DNA from: Salipiger sp. IMCC34102
Lineage (GTDB): Bacteria > Pseudomonadota > Alphaproteobacteria > Rhodobacterales > Rhodobacteraceae
Assembly (NCBI RefSeq): GCF_004145405.1
Contig: NZ_SELQ01000007.1
Location: 82,987-146,986 of the forward strand
Direction: 5' to 3'
Length of the DNA stretch: 64,000 nt
Shown one piece after another: positions 1 to 8,895 of this stretch. The notes under the pieces were generated by a model. The model worked only from the letters and a program-made list of their open reading frames with translations, had not been told where the DNA came from and searched no databases. The position numbers and the translations under genes are program-made. Within the stretch, counting starts at the first letter, position 1, and each line of letters starts with the position of its first letter.

Positions 1-1261
1 AGGTGGCGCGCATGTCCGTCAACGGCTCGAAATCCGCCTCCATCGAAGGCAGCGCGGCCTCGATCGTCTCGCGCGACCAGGGCTGGCCGGTCAACGCGGC
101 CTCCACCTTCGCCGCCCGCGCGGGCACCCCCGCCATGCCGCCGAAGGCGATCCGTGCTGTCGTGATCGTACCCTCCGCGATCTCCAGGTCGAAGGCCCCG
201 CAGACGGCAGAGATATCCTGGTCGAACCGCTTGGATATCTTGTAGACCCGGTGGTTGCCCCGCCCCTTGGGGATGGTGACGCCGGTCACGAATTCGCCGG
301 GGGCGCGGTCCTGCTTGCCGTAAGCCAGGAAGAAATCCTCCAGCGGCAGATCACGCAGCACCGGGCCGCAGCGCAGGTGCAGCGTGGCACCGAGGGCGAT
401 GAGCGCGGGCGGATTGTCCCCGATGGGAGATCCGTTGGCGATATTCCCGCCGATCGTCGCGGCGTTGCGCACCTGCACCGAGCCATAGCGGCGCACCATC
501 TGCGCGTAGGAGGGATATTCCCCCTCCAGCGCCTCCAGCACGCGGGTCATGGTGACGCCGGCGCCGAAGCGGATCGCGTCCTCCGTCTCCTCGATATGCT
601 GCAAATCGGCGCAGCGGTTGAGGAACGCCACATCGCCCAGGGCGCGGAACTGCTTGGTGACCCAAAGCCCGACGTCGGTGGCCCCGGCGATCAGCGTGCC
701 CTCGGGGTGGGCGGCGTACCATTCGGCAAGCGCGTCCTCGGTCGCCGGGGCGAAAGGTGCCTCGGCCTCGACGGGGGTGTCGTCGCGCATGTGCGTCGGG
801 ACGGGCGTGCCTTCGGCTGCCTTGGCCGCGCGCACGATGGGGGCGTAGCCCGTGCAGCGGCACAGGTTGCCCGCCAACTGGTCGTCGTGATCGGTCCGTC
901 CCGCAAGGTGGCCCGCCGCCATCGTCACGGCCACGCCGGGCGTGCAGAAGCCGCACTGGCTGCCGTGGTGGTCGACCAGCGCCTGCTGCACGGGATGCAG
1001 CGTGCCGTCGGGCGCCGATAGGCCCTCGACCGTGCGCACCGCCTTGCCCGCCAGTTGCGGCATGAACAGGATGCAGGCGTTCAGCGTCCGGGTGCCGTGT
1101 TCGTCCGTGACCAGCACCGAGCAGGCCCCGCAGTCGCCTTCGTTGCAGCCTTCCTTGGTGCCGGTCAGTCCGCGCTCTTCGCGCAGCCAGTCCAGAAGCG
1201 TGCGCGTGGGCGGGGTGTCGACCTGGGCGACCTCGCCGTTGAGGCGAAAGGTGATGTCCAT
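1..1261 (-). CDS. xdhA: Xanthine dehydrogenase small subunit XdhA (3' end beyond window)
   Basis: This is the small subunit of a molybdenum hydroxylase that oxidises hypoxanthine and xanthine; it carries the two 2Fe-2S clusters and the FAD domain. The reading frame starts at ATG 1261 (MDITFRLNG) and runs off the left edge, leaving about 420 codons. An N-terminal plant-type 2Fe-2S motif ([13 protein letters not shown]) is followed by the second cluster motifs ([17 protein letters not shown]) and by the FAD-binding stretch [17 protein letters not shown]. The molybdopterin subunit XdhB would be expected further left, outside the window. No frameshift is seen. A related aerobic dehydrogenase small subunit is possible, but the order of domains fits XdhA. 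Confidence 0.92.
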   Translation of the reverse strand, partial: MDITFRLNGEVAQVDTPPTRTLLDWLREERGLTGTKEGCNEGDCGACSVLVTDEHGTRTLNACILFMPQLAGKAVRTVEGLSAPDGTLHPVQQALVDHHGSQCGFCTPGVAVTMAAGHLAGRTDHDDQLAGNLCRCTGYAPIVRAAKAAEGTPVPTHMRDDTPVEAEAPFAPATEDALAEWYAAHPEGTLIAGATDVGLWVTKQFRALGDVAFLNRCADLQHIEETEDAIRFGAGVTMTRVLEALEGEYPSYAQMVRRYGSVQVRNAATIGGNIANGSPIGDNPPALIALGATLHLRCGPVLRDLPLEDFFLAYGKQDRAPGEFVTGVTIPKGRGNHRVYKISKRFDQDISAVCGAFDLEIAEGTITTARIAFGGMAGVPARAAKVEAALTGQPWSRETIEAALPSMEADFEPLTDMRAT

Positions 1262-1423
1262 GTGTTTGTCCGCCGCGGTACCAGATGATCCGGGATCGGG
1301 GCGCGTCGATGCGGCGTAGACGCGGCCCTCGGCGCAGAAAACCGGATGACGTCCCGTTTTGCAAGGGTCGAGCGCCGGTGTCGCCGCGGACCGCACCAAC
1401 GGGTCAGGTCGGCGCGGGGGCGC

Positions 1424-2653
1424 TCAGCCGTCGGTCGCCTTGCCTGTCGCGCCGGCCTCGCGCGGGGCGGCGACGAGCTTTCGCGACTGTTCGGCCAGAA
1501 CCGCGGCGAGAAAGCAGATCGCGATGGCGGCAAGCGGCAGCACCCAGGGAAACCAGGCGTTGTCCGGCTCGATGTCCATCAGGATCTGTCCCGCCAGCGC
1601 CAGGATCGTGCCCAGCGAAAAGACCAACAGCCCGTGCCGCCCGAACAGCCGCAGCGGCGCCGCCGCGCGCGCCGCGCAAAGCCGCGTGACGATCGGCAGG
1701 CACGACAGCACGTAGGCCAGCGCCAGCGCATGCACGAAGCGCGGCGCGGCCAGGTAGGTCTTGGTATGCGACACGATGTTTGAGGGCGCACCCGCGTTGC
1801 CCAGTCGCGCCATCTGGTGGTTCAGCGCGGGGCCCAGCCCCGGCCAGTAGCGCCAGGCCAGCACCAGCAGCAGGACCCCCGCCGCCAGGGCGAAGAGCGG
1901 CCGGCTGACGGGCACGAGCCGTGCCCCCGCCCGGAGACGGATGCCCGTCAGCAGTCCGATCAGGAAGATCGCCTGCCAGGCCGGCGGGCTGAAGAACCAC
2001 CCGCCCGTTCCGGGATGGGCCGGGATGTTCAGGCGATACGCCCCCGCGACGAACCACAGGGCCAGGCTCGCGCCCAGCGTGATCCAGGGCGCGCGCAAGC
2101 CCGCCGCGATCATGAAGGGGGCCGCCAGCAACAGCACGATGTAGGCGGGCAGGATGTTCACGTAGCCGATCTGGTAGCCCAGCGTGGCAAGCCCCACGAG
2201 CGCGGCGCGGGTCTCCTCGAAGATGCGGGCCAGGTTGTGCATCTCGCGGAAGGCGCCGTGATAGAATGTGTCCGCCGACCACGAGAACAGCGCGATCGCC
2301 ACCACCGTCAGCAGGATCTGCACCTGGTAGAGCGTCCAGCTGCGCTTCCACATCGGCCGCATCGCGGGCCAGAGCCGTCCAGAGCCGTCCAGCCAGCGCG
2401 CAAGGCCGGGGGCATAGGCGATCCCGGCCGCGACCCCGGACATCAGGAAGAACGCCTCCGCCGCGTCGGAGAAGCCGATGCTGCGCACGGTCAGGATCTC
2501 CCACGGGTTGCCGGGCATGTGGGTGACGATGATCATCGCAAGCGCCAGACCGCGGAACGCGTCGATCCGTGGATCGCGCCGCGCGGAAGGCGCCGCCACA
2601 CCGCCCGTCACGGGCGCCGCGGCGGGCTCAGACCGGGCGGGCGAGTTCGTCAT
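1424..2653 (-). CDS. opgC: OpgC, succinyl-modifying membrane protein of periplasmic glucans
   Basis: 409 residues, ATG start, with about ten hydrophobic membrane segments. The N-terminal segment RIDAFRGLALAMIIVTHMPG is typical of the OpgC family, which adds succinyl groups to osmoregulated periplasmic glucans from the cytoplasmic membrane. It lies last in a same-strand run opgG / small ORF / opgH / opgC and overlaps the end of opgH by 26 bp, so translation is probably coupled. In Rhodobacter sphaeroides opgC is the last gene of opgGIHC and mutants lose succinylation; the same role is inferred here. Confidence 0.88.
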   Translation of the reverse strand: MTNSPARSEPAAAPVTGGVAAPSARRDPRIDAFRGLALAMIIVTHMPGNPWEILTVRSIGFSDAAEAFFLMSGVAAGIAYAPGLARWLDGSGRLWPAMRPMWKRSWTLYQVQILLTVVAIALFSWSADTFYHGAFREMHNLARIFEETRAALVGLATLGYQIGYVNILPAYIVLLLAAPFMIAAGLRAPWITLGASLALWFVAGAYRLNIPAHPGTGGWFFSPPAWQAIFLIGLLTGIRLRAGARLVPVSRPLFALAAGVLLLVLAWRYWPGLGPALNHQMARLGNAGAPSNIVSHTKTYLAAPRFVHALALAYVLSCLPIVTRLCAARAAAPLRLFGRHGLLVFSLGTILALAGQILMDIEPDNAWFPWVLPLAAIAICFLAAVLAEQSRKLVAAPREAGATGKATDG

Positions 2654-4400
2654 CGGTCACCGCGCGCAAGGGGGTCGTCTGCATGGCCAGCGTCCGGTAG
2701 GCCGCGACGACGGGGGGAGGTGCGATCTCTTCGGGGACGGTGAAGATCCCGCCCGCGCCCGGGCGCGACGTCACGGCGATCAGCAGCGGGGCCGCGATCA
2801 TCGGCAGCGCCACCGGGAGCAGCCAGAGCACGAGGTCGGGCGCCATCCAGAAGGTCAGCACGGCCATGGCGATACCGCTCAGCGTGACCCAGGACGCGGC
2901 CTGCCAGGCCTCGGCCAAGGTCAGCCGTCCTTCGCCGCGCGCGGTGGCGGGCCAGCCGCCGTCCTGTCCGGACAGGACCTGCAACACGGCGCGGGTCTGG
3001 TACATCAGCATGACCGGCGCGATCAGCGCCGTCAGCAGCGTCTCGGCCAGCACCGACAGGGCGGACCGGGCCCAGCCCCCGTGCGCCCCCGCGCGGCCCG
3101 AGGCCGTGGCCTCGATCAGGATCGCGAGTTTCGGCAGCAGGAGCAGTCCGACGATCCCCACCGCCAGCGCCACGATCTCGTGCGTGCGGTCGTCCGGGAA
3201 CACCGGGAACAGCTGGCGCGGTTCGGGAAAGTAGTCGGGGCCGACGACGGTCTGCGCCGACAGGAAGGACACGACCAGGAAGGCCCCCCAGGCCAGCGCC
3301 ACGAGGTAGGACGCGATGCCTTGCGCGAAGACGAACCGGCTCCATCCCTTCAGGCCGGGGGCGGCGAGCAGGCGCATGTGCTGCAGGTTGCCCTGGCACC
3401 AGCGGCGGTCGCGGCGGGCGAAGGCCAGCAGGTTCTCGGGGCCTTCCTCGTAGGACCCGCCGATCCGGGGATCCATCTCCACCCGCCAGCCGCCGCGGGC
3501 CAGCAGGGCCGCCTCGACGTAGTCATGGCTCAGGATCGTGCCGCCGAAGGGCGGCAAGCCCTGCAGCTCCGGCAGGCCGCAGCACCGGGACAGCGCCTCG
3601 ACCCGGACGATCGCGTTGTGGCCCCAGAACGGTCCGGTGTCGCCCTGCAGCCGCGCCAACCCGCGCGAGAAGACCGCCGAGTGGAAGCTGGCCGCGAACT
3701 GCATCGCCCGCCCGAAGATCGACTGCGCGCCGACGATGACGGGCAGGGTCTGCAAGAGCCCCAGCGACGGATCCGCGTCCATCCGCGCGATGAGGTGGGC
3801 GATGGTCCGCCCGTCCATCAGGCTGTCGGCGTCCAGGATCACCACGTGGACGTAGGCCCGACCGGACCGGCGGATGAAATCCTCGACGTTGCCGGCCTTG
3901 CGGCCGTGCCGGTCCTTGCGGTTGCGGTAATAGACGACGGCCCGCCCGTCCCGCGCGAAGAGCGGCGCGAAGACGGCCTGTTCGCGCGTGACGTCCTGCG
4001 TCCCCGCGGTGTCCGAGAGGATGACGAAGTCGGGCGCGATCCCCGCGTCGGCGACCGAGGCGCGCATCGCCTCGATCCGCGCGCGCACGGCCCAGGGGTC
4101 CTCGTTGCAGATCGGGATCAGGATGGCCGTGGGGGACGGGCCGCCGGGGCGTGCGGGCGGCATGCTCAAGGGCGCGAGCCCGCGCAATCCCAAAACGGCC
4201 TGCGCCGCCCCCCAGGCCAGCCAGGCGGTGGTCATCAGGAGCAGCGCGACCCGCAGGGTGTCCCAGACGACCATCGACGGCGGTCCCGCGTGGGCGAGCG
4301 TCGCCGCGGCCACCAAGGCGCAAAGCGTCGCGGCCCCGATCGCCAGGATCCGGCAGATCCGGACAGTCCCGCCGTCGAGGTGACGGTCGCGGTCAGGCAC
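2628..4400 (-). CDS. opgH: OpgH/MdoH glucan glucosyltransferase, short N-terminus
   Basis: 590 residues from a GTG start at 4400. It is a family 2 membrane glucosyltransferase that builds the glucose backbone of periplasmic glucans from UDP-glucose. Two membrane segments (about 15-35 and 45-70) precede the catalytic domain, which shows PICNEDP (96-102), ILDADSLMDG (DADS 190-193), the GHNAIVRVEAL region, LSHDYVEAALL and RRDRRWCQGN, the QxxRW-like motif. Several membrane spans follow. E. coli MdoH is about 847 residues and has a long cytoplasmic N-terminus; here that part is missing. The 50-codon ORF just upstream ends 8 bp inside this gene and resembles the missing segment. Confidence 0.92.
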   Translation of the reverse strand: MPDRDRHLDGGTVRICRILAIGAATLCALVAAATLAHAGPPSMVVWDTLRVALLLMTTAWLAWGAAQAVLGLRGLAPLSMPPARPGGPSPTAILIPICNEDPWAVRARIEAMRASVADAGIAPDFVILSDTAGTQDVTREQAVFAPLFARDGRAVVYYRNRKDRHGRKAGNVEDFIRRSGRAYVHVVILDADSLMDGRTIAHLIARMDADPSLGLLQTLPVIVGAQSIFGRAMQFAASFHSAVFSRGLARLQGDTGPFWGHNAIVRVEALSRCCGLPELQGLPPFGGTILSHDYVEAALLARGGWRVEMDPRIGGSYEEGPENLLAFARRDRRWCQGNLQHMRLLAAPGLKGWSRFVFAQGIASYLVALAWGAFLVVSFLSAQTVVGPDYFPEPRQLFPVFPDDRTHEIVALAVGIVGLLLLPKLAILIEATASGRAGAHGGWARSALSVLAETLLTALIAPVMLMYQTRAVLQVLSGQDGGWPATARGEGRLTLAEAWQAASWVTLSGIAMAVLTFWMAPDLVLWLLPVALPMIAAPLLIAVTSRPGAGGIFTVPEEIAPPPVVAAYRTLAMQTTPLRAVTDDELARPV

Positions 4401-4545
4401 TCTTGATCGTCAAATGGGCCAGGAGGCTGGCAAGCCAGGGCCTGCGCCTGCGTTCGAGCATCTGGCGCGGCATGTCCAGCGGCGCCTGCGGCAGGGGAGA
4501 TGGCCCCTGCGCCGCGCCCGAAAGTTCCGTCACTCTGTCATCCAT
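4393..4545 (-). CDS. 50-residue ORF between opgG and opgH, OpgI candidate
   Basis: A 50-codon ORF, ATG at 4545 (an in-frame ATG also lies at 4557). Its start overlaps the end of opgG by 16 bp and its stop overlaps the GTG of opgH by 8 bp, so it sits exactly in the position of opgI in the R. sphaeroides opgGIHC operon. The peptide contains SPLPQAPLDMPRQML followed by a basic ERRRRPWL stretch, which reminds me of the cytoplasmic N-terminus of alphaproteobacterial OpgH proteins. The family fact is that opgI is required for backbone synthesis in R. sphaeroides; that this ORF is opgI is inference from position. A frameshift splitting a longer opgH would look similar. Confidence 0.55.
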   Translation of the reverse strand: MDDRVTELSGAAQGPSPLPQAPLDMPRQMLERRRRPWLASLLAHLTIKSA

Positions 4546-6104
4546 TGGTAGATCCATGTTTCCGTCAGGACACGGTCGTCCGACGCAAGTTCCGCCTTCA
4601 ATTCGACGATCGCCTCGGGGTCGGCCTTCACGTCCAGGACCAACCGCCAGGCATTGCCCCGGTCTGCGTCGAGCCGTTCGAGGACCTCGCCCACGATGCG
4701 CCCGCCCGTCACGACCGTACGCGCTGTAACTTCGTGCGCCGCATCGGGTTCCCCCAGGGCGCCCCCTTCGAAGTCGATGACGAATTTTCGCTGGTCGCGC
4801 AGCGGCTCGACGCCTGCAAATCCGCCGAAACCGGCCAGTGTGCGCGAAATTCGGGCAAGGGACGTATCGGCGGTCGGCGGCGACATCCCCCAGTGAAGGC
4901 GGTAGGATGTGCCCCACGCGTCCCCGGCCTTGAAGGCGCGTTCGGGCACCCAGAAGGCGACGATGTTGTCGTTGGCCTCGAGGTCCGAAGGGATCTCGAT
5001 CAGGCGGACCGAGCCCCGGCCCCAATCCTCCGAAGGCTCGACCATCAGCGAGGGACGCGCCTCGTAATGCGCGCCCGCGTCCAGGTAGTCCTCGAACCGG
5101 CGGTGTCGCTGGATCAGCCCAAAGGCCCGCGGGGATTGCGCCCAGAGGTAGGAATTGCCCAGGCGCGGCGGATTGTTGAGCGGACGCACCAGGCTCGTCT
5201 CGCCGCTACGTAGCAAGAGCGCCTCGCTGTCGTGCACGCGCGTGCGGTAATCCTCGAACGGACCCTCGTCGTTCGGCCCGAAGAGGAACATCGACGTGAG
5301 CGGCGCCACCCCCAGCTGGTCGATGTCGCGCCGGAAGAACAGGCGTAGCGTCACGTCGATCGTGGTGGTCTGCCCCGGCGTGACGACGAAGCGGTAGGCC
5401 CCCGTCACGGACTGGCTTTCCAGCAGCGCGTGGATCGTCACCGCATCGGCCTCAGGCTGCCCCCGTTCCAGCCAGAACTCGCTGAACCGGGGGAATTCCT
5501 CCTCACCGCCGGTCGCCGTGTTCACGGCCAGGCCGCGTGCGCTCAGCCCGTAGCGGTTGCCCTGCCCCAAGGCACGAAAGTAGCTGGCACCCAGGAACGA
5601 AAGAACCTCGTCCAGCCGGTCGGGATCGTTGAGCGCCGCGTTCACCTTGAAGCCCGCCACGCCCGGCAAGGCGATGTCGGGGGTCATCAGCTCGGCCGCT
5701 TCGCCGTAGTAGTCGAAGTTCGCGGCGGTGAAGTCGAGCGGACGCGCCAGGCCGTCCTCGACCTCGTTGAGACGGACCGTCGCGTCGAAGAGCCATCCGG
5801 GGTGATAGGCATGTACCACCGGACCCGAAGAGCGGTCCGCCCAGACCGCGGTCTCTTCATTGAACTGGATCTGGCGATAGGTGTCGTAATCGAGCTTCGC
5901 GAAGGGCCCGCCGAGCGCCTCCGGCGTCCGGTCCGGCGCTGCGGCCGCAGCCCGGGCCCGTTCGATCAGCGCATCGAAGGAAAACGGCGCGCCTTCGCGA
6001 TCCTGCGCGCTTGCAACCGGCGCATGGACCATCACGGCCGCCGCCGCGCTGCCGAGAAGAAGAAAGGCGCGGCGCGAAAAGGGGACGGGCGGGACGACTG
6101 CCAT
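4530..6104 (-). CDS. opgG: OpgG/MdoG periplasmic glucan biosynthesis protein
   Basis: 524 residues, about the usual family length. OpgG is a periplasmic protein needed to form the branched glucan backbone made by OpgH. ATG 6104 is chosen over the longer reading (to 6197) because it opens directly onto a signal peptide: PFSRRAFLLLGSAAAAVM, with a twin-arginine-like SRRAFL and an alanine-rich cleavage region (VASAQ). The mature part has family-like stretches such as FAKLDYDTYRQIQF near the N-terminus and FFRRDIDQLGVAPLTSMF and SYLWAQSPRAFGLIQR further on. It is first in the opg operon; the 289 bp upstream should hold the promoter. Confidence 0.93.
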   Translation of the reverse strand: MAVVPPVPFSRRAFLLLGSAAAAVMVHAPVASAQDREGAPFSFDALIERARAAAAAPDRTPEALGGPFAKLDYDTYRQIQFNEETAVWADRSSGPVVHAYHPGWLFDATVRLNEVEDGLARPLDFTAANFDYYGEAAELMTPDIALPGVAGFKVNAALNDPDRLDEVLSFLGASYFRALGQGNRYGLSARGLAVNTATGGEEEFPRFSEFWLERGQPEADAVTIHALLESQSVTGAYRFVVTPGQTTTIDVTLRLFFRRDIDQLGVAPLTSMFLFGPNDEGPFEDYRTRVHDSEALLLRSGETSLVRPLNNPPRLGNSYLWAQSPRAFGLIQRHRRFEDYLDAGAHYEARPSLMVEPSEDWGRGSVRLIEIPSDLEANDNIVAFWVPERAFKAGDAWGTSYRLHWGMSPPTADTSLARISRTLAGFGGFAGVEPLRDQRKFVIDFEGGALGEPDAAHEVTARTVVTGGRIVGEVLERLDADRGNAWRLVLDVKADPEAIVELKAELASDDRVLTETWIYQWMTE

Positions 6105-6393
6105 GACGAAGAGAATCCAAGGGTATGCTGCGGCGCAGAATTTGCCGGGTTTGCGGGAATGTCCAGATGCGACCGCAACTTTGGCGGGTTCTCGCATCTT
6201 TCGGCGCCAGGCATCGGCGGCGATCCACCCACACGGATCCTGGTCTGACGCGGCCTTTACTGCGGCGCTGCGGCATCGTCCAGAGCCGTCGCAAGGTCAC
6301 CTGCACACACGGAAAATTCCGGACCGGGCCCCGATCTTCGGGACCGATGTCCAAAGGGGCGGCAGGATCACCTGGCCCCTGCCACTCCGGTCG

Positions 6394-7074
6394 TCAGCGC
6401 GAAAGCCACGCGTCCGCGAACACGCCCAGGTCCGGGGCGATGTAGGTCGGTTTCGCCACGGCACCCGAGGGGAAAAGCGCGTTGCCGGGGCGGGTGATGA
6501 ACGCCCCCTCGCCGCCCAGCGCCTGCATGCCCAGCGTGTCCCACAGGTGGGCCGCCACGAGGCACAACCGGGCCGGCGCGACCTGCAGATGGTCGCAGAC
6601 AAGCTGGTAGCATTCGGGTGCGGGCTTGAAGCGGCGGACGTCGGCCACGCTGTAATGCGCCTCGAAGAACTCCGCGATGCCGGCCCGTTCCATCGGGGTC
6701 GGGCTCTCGGCGGGTGGTGAATTGGTCAGCGTCACCATCCGCACCCCGGCCGCGCGCAGGCGCGTCAGCGCAGGCACTGCGTCCGCGCAGGCGGGCATGT
6801 GCGTGATCAGGTGCAAGAGCTCCTCGGTATCGGCGTCCGAGATGGCCACGCCTTCCGTCTCGCCCATCATCCGCAGCGCGCCCTTGGCCAGATCGGGGAA
6901 GGCCGCGTAGGCACCCGCCAGCGTGGCCGCGTTGGAATAGAGGATCATCTGCGAAAACCACAGCGCCCGCGCCCGTCCCCCACCGAAGAGCCGTTCGAAC
7001 AGCGGATCGAGCGTCGTCAAGTCGAGCAGCGTCTCGTTGACGTCGAAGACGAGGATATCGGCACGGTCGGTCAT
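6394..7074 (-). CDS. Haloacid dehalogenase type II (L-2-haloacid dehalogenase family)
   Basis: 226 residues. HAD-superfamily hydrolases of this subfamily replace the halogen of L-2-haloacids with hydroxyl through an aspartyl-ester intermediate. The motif DVNETLLD puts the nucleophile at Asp11; TLTNSP is motif II, KPAPECY gives the lysine, and AAHLWDTLGMQALGG is the C-terminal motif typical of the type II dehalogenases. ATG 7074 is preferred over an upstream start at 7095 because an AAGGGA ribosome site lies at the proper distance. The gene is divergent from the flavoprotein at 7299. The actual substrate is not shown by the sequence. Confidence 0.85.
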   Translation of the reverse strand: MTDRADILVFDVNETLLDLTTLDPLFERLFGGGRARALWFSQMILYSNAATLAGAYAAFPDLAKGALRMMGETEGVAISDADTEELLHLITHMPACADAVPALTRLRAAGVRMVTLTNSPPAESPTPMERAGIAEFFEAHYSVADVRRFKPAPECYQLVCDHLQVAPARLCLVAAHLWDTLGMQALGGEGAFITRPGNALFPSGAVAKPTYIAPDLGVFADAWLSR

Positions 7075-7298
7075 GGTGGGACTCCCTTGCCGCATGAGCT
7101 AAGCCGCGACGCGCCCGCGACAAGCGATGTTGCGGAGGCCCCCGCGATCGGGTCTGCTGTCCGCATGAGCACACCGTCCCCTCTCGACGCCACCCGGTCG
7201 CAGCGCCGGACCGTCCGCCCCCGACGCGTCGACAGGGCAACGCACGCCCCGCGCACGACTTTCGACGCCGCGCCCGGCGCCGGGCGGAGGCAGACGCG

Positions 7299-8369
7299 AT
7301 GACCGACGTCCTGATCATAGGCGGCGGTGTCGCGGGGCTTTCCGCCGCGGCCCAGATCGCGCCGCACGCGCAGGTCACCCTGCTGGAGCGCGAACCGCAC
7401 ACGGGCTATCACAGTTCGGGCCGGTCGGCGGCCTTGTTCGAGCAGAACTACGGCAAGCCAACCACGCGCGCCCTGAACGAGGCGAGCTTCGCGGCCCACC
7501 GCGACATGGGCGTGCTCAGCCCGCGCGGGTTGATGATCGTGGGCCAGGCGCACGAGGCGGACCAATTCGCCGCCGACGCGGACGACATGCAGCTCATGCG
7601 GATCGACATGGACGAGGCCCGCGCCCGCGTGCCGATCCTGTCCGCGGCGATCACCCAAGCCGCCTATTTCGACCGCGCGCAGGACATCGACACCGATCTT
7701 CTGATGCAGACCTACGCGAAGACCCTGCGTCGGCACGGCGGGGACATCCGCACCTCGGCGGAGGTCACGGCCATCGTGCGCGACCGCGCCGGCTGGCGCG
7801 TCACGACCCCCGCGGGCGAGATCGAGGCCCGCACGCTGGTGAACGCGGCCGGCGCCTGGGCCGACCGGATCGCCGTGCTTGCGGGGGTGGCGCCGCTGGG
7901 CCTGCAACCGCTGCGCCGCTCGATGGCGCGGCTGGCGGCCCCCGGCGGGCATGATCTGCGCGGCTGGCCGATGCTCTTCGGTCCGGGGGAAAGCTGGTAT
8001 GCCAAGCCCGACGCGGGCGCGCTGCTGGTCTCCCCGGCGGAGGAGGACCCGGTCGAGCCGATGGACGCCTGGGCCGACGACATGGTGCTGGCCGAAGGGC
8101 TCGCCCGCTACCAGGAGGCCGTCACCGTGGAGGTCACCCGCCCCATTGCCACCTGGGCAGGTCTGCGGACCTTCGCGCCGGACCGATCGCTGGTGCTGGG
8201 CCGCGACGGGGCGGAGCCGTCCTTCGTCTGGTGCGCGGGCCAGGGGGGCTACGGCGTGCAATCCTCGCCCGCGGCGGGGCGTCACGTGGCCGACGTCGTG
8301 CTGGAGCGCGCACCCCAGATCGGGGAGCGCGTCGCCGCAGCCCTCTCCCCCGCGCGCCTGCGAAGCTGA
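7299..8369 (+). CDS. FAD-dependent D-amino acid oxidoreductase, D-arginine dehydrogenase-like
   Basis: 356 residues with an N-terminal dinucleotide fold (VLIIGGGVAGLSAA) and the DAO-family body. Long stretches match what I know of Pseudomonas D-arginine dehydrogenase DauA: GYHSSGRSAALFEQNYG near residue 36, LVNAAGAWADRIAVLAG, PLGLQPLRRS, the SWYAKPDAGALLVSPAEEDP region, ATWAGLRTFAPD and a C-terminal AGQGGYGVQSSPA. Such enzymes oxidise D-amino acids to 2-oxoacids and pass electrons on rather than to oxygen. No dauB partner is adjacent. Substrate preference is inferred from similarity only. Confidence 0.85.
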   Translation: MTDVLIIGGGVAGLSAAAQIAPHAQVTLLEREPHTGYHSSGRSAALFEQNYGKPTTRALNEASFAAHRDMGVLSPRGLMIVGQAHEADQFAADADDMQLMRIDMDEARARVPILSAAITQAAYFDRAQDIDTDLLMQTYAKTLRRHGGDIRTSAEVTAIVRDRAGWRVTTPAGEIEARTLVNAAGAWADRIAVLAGVAPLGLQPLRRSMARLAAPGGHDLRGWPMLFGPGESWYAKPDAGALLVSPAEEDPVEPMDAWADDMVLAEGLARYQEAVTVEVTRPIATWAGLRTFAPDRSLVLGRDGAEPSFVWCAGQGGYGVQSSPAAGRHVADVVLERAPQIGERVAAALSPARLRS

Positions 8370-8565
8370 GCGCATCGGCGCGGGCAGCCCCCGAAGGCAC
8401 ATTCCGCGAGTCGCGGCGAAATTCGCCGAAGGGCGACCGCGCGCCTATTCTCCCGGCACCGAATCGACCCTATGTCGATGGTTCAAAAGACCTTCCGAAA
8501 GACCCCGCCCGCATGCCCCACGCCCACCCTTCGAGTCGTCCCGCCCAGCGCGGGGATCACCCGTC

Positions 8566-8895
8566 ATGAGCCCCCGGCCCCGGCGTCTGACGCAGGAATT
8601 GCAACGGCTGGACCGACAGTTTTCCTGGGTGCGGCGGCGGCATCCGCGGATCGGCGGCATGGTTCACCGGCTCAGCCGGCCCGGGTGGGCGCTGGTACGT
8701 GTGCCCGTGGGGGTGTTCTTCATCGCGGGCGGACTGCTCGCGATTTTGCCCGTCTTCGGCCTTTGGATGATCCCGCTGGGCCTTCTGTTGCTTGCCGTCG
8801 ACGTGCCGCGCCTGCGCCGCCCGGTCGCCGCCGCGATCATCCGCCTGCGCCGCCGGGCCGAGCTGTTCCGCGCCCGCAGGCGGGACCGAAAGTAG
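8566..8895 (+). CDS. Small conserved membrane protein, function unknown
   Basis: 109 residues. A basic N-terminus (SPRPRRLTQELQRLDRQF) leads to a hydrophobic hairpin, about residues 43-80, containing VPVGVFFIAGGLLAILPVFG and LWMIPLGLLLLAVDVPRLRRPV. The C-terminus is strongly basic. The pattern of two tightly spaced spans ending in a VDVP motif recurs in small alphaproteobacterial proteins that I recognise but cannot name. The start is the ATG immediately before the basic region. The next gene is on the opposite strand with its stop one base after this one, so the two are convergent with no spacer. Confidence 0.65.
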   Translation: MSPRPRRLTQELQRLDRQFSWVRRRHPRIGGMVHRLSRPGWALVRVPVGVFFIAGGLLAILPVFGLWMIPLGLLLLAVDVPRLRRPVAAAIIRLRRRAELFRARRRDRK

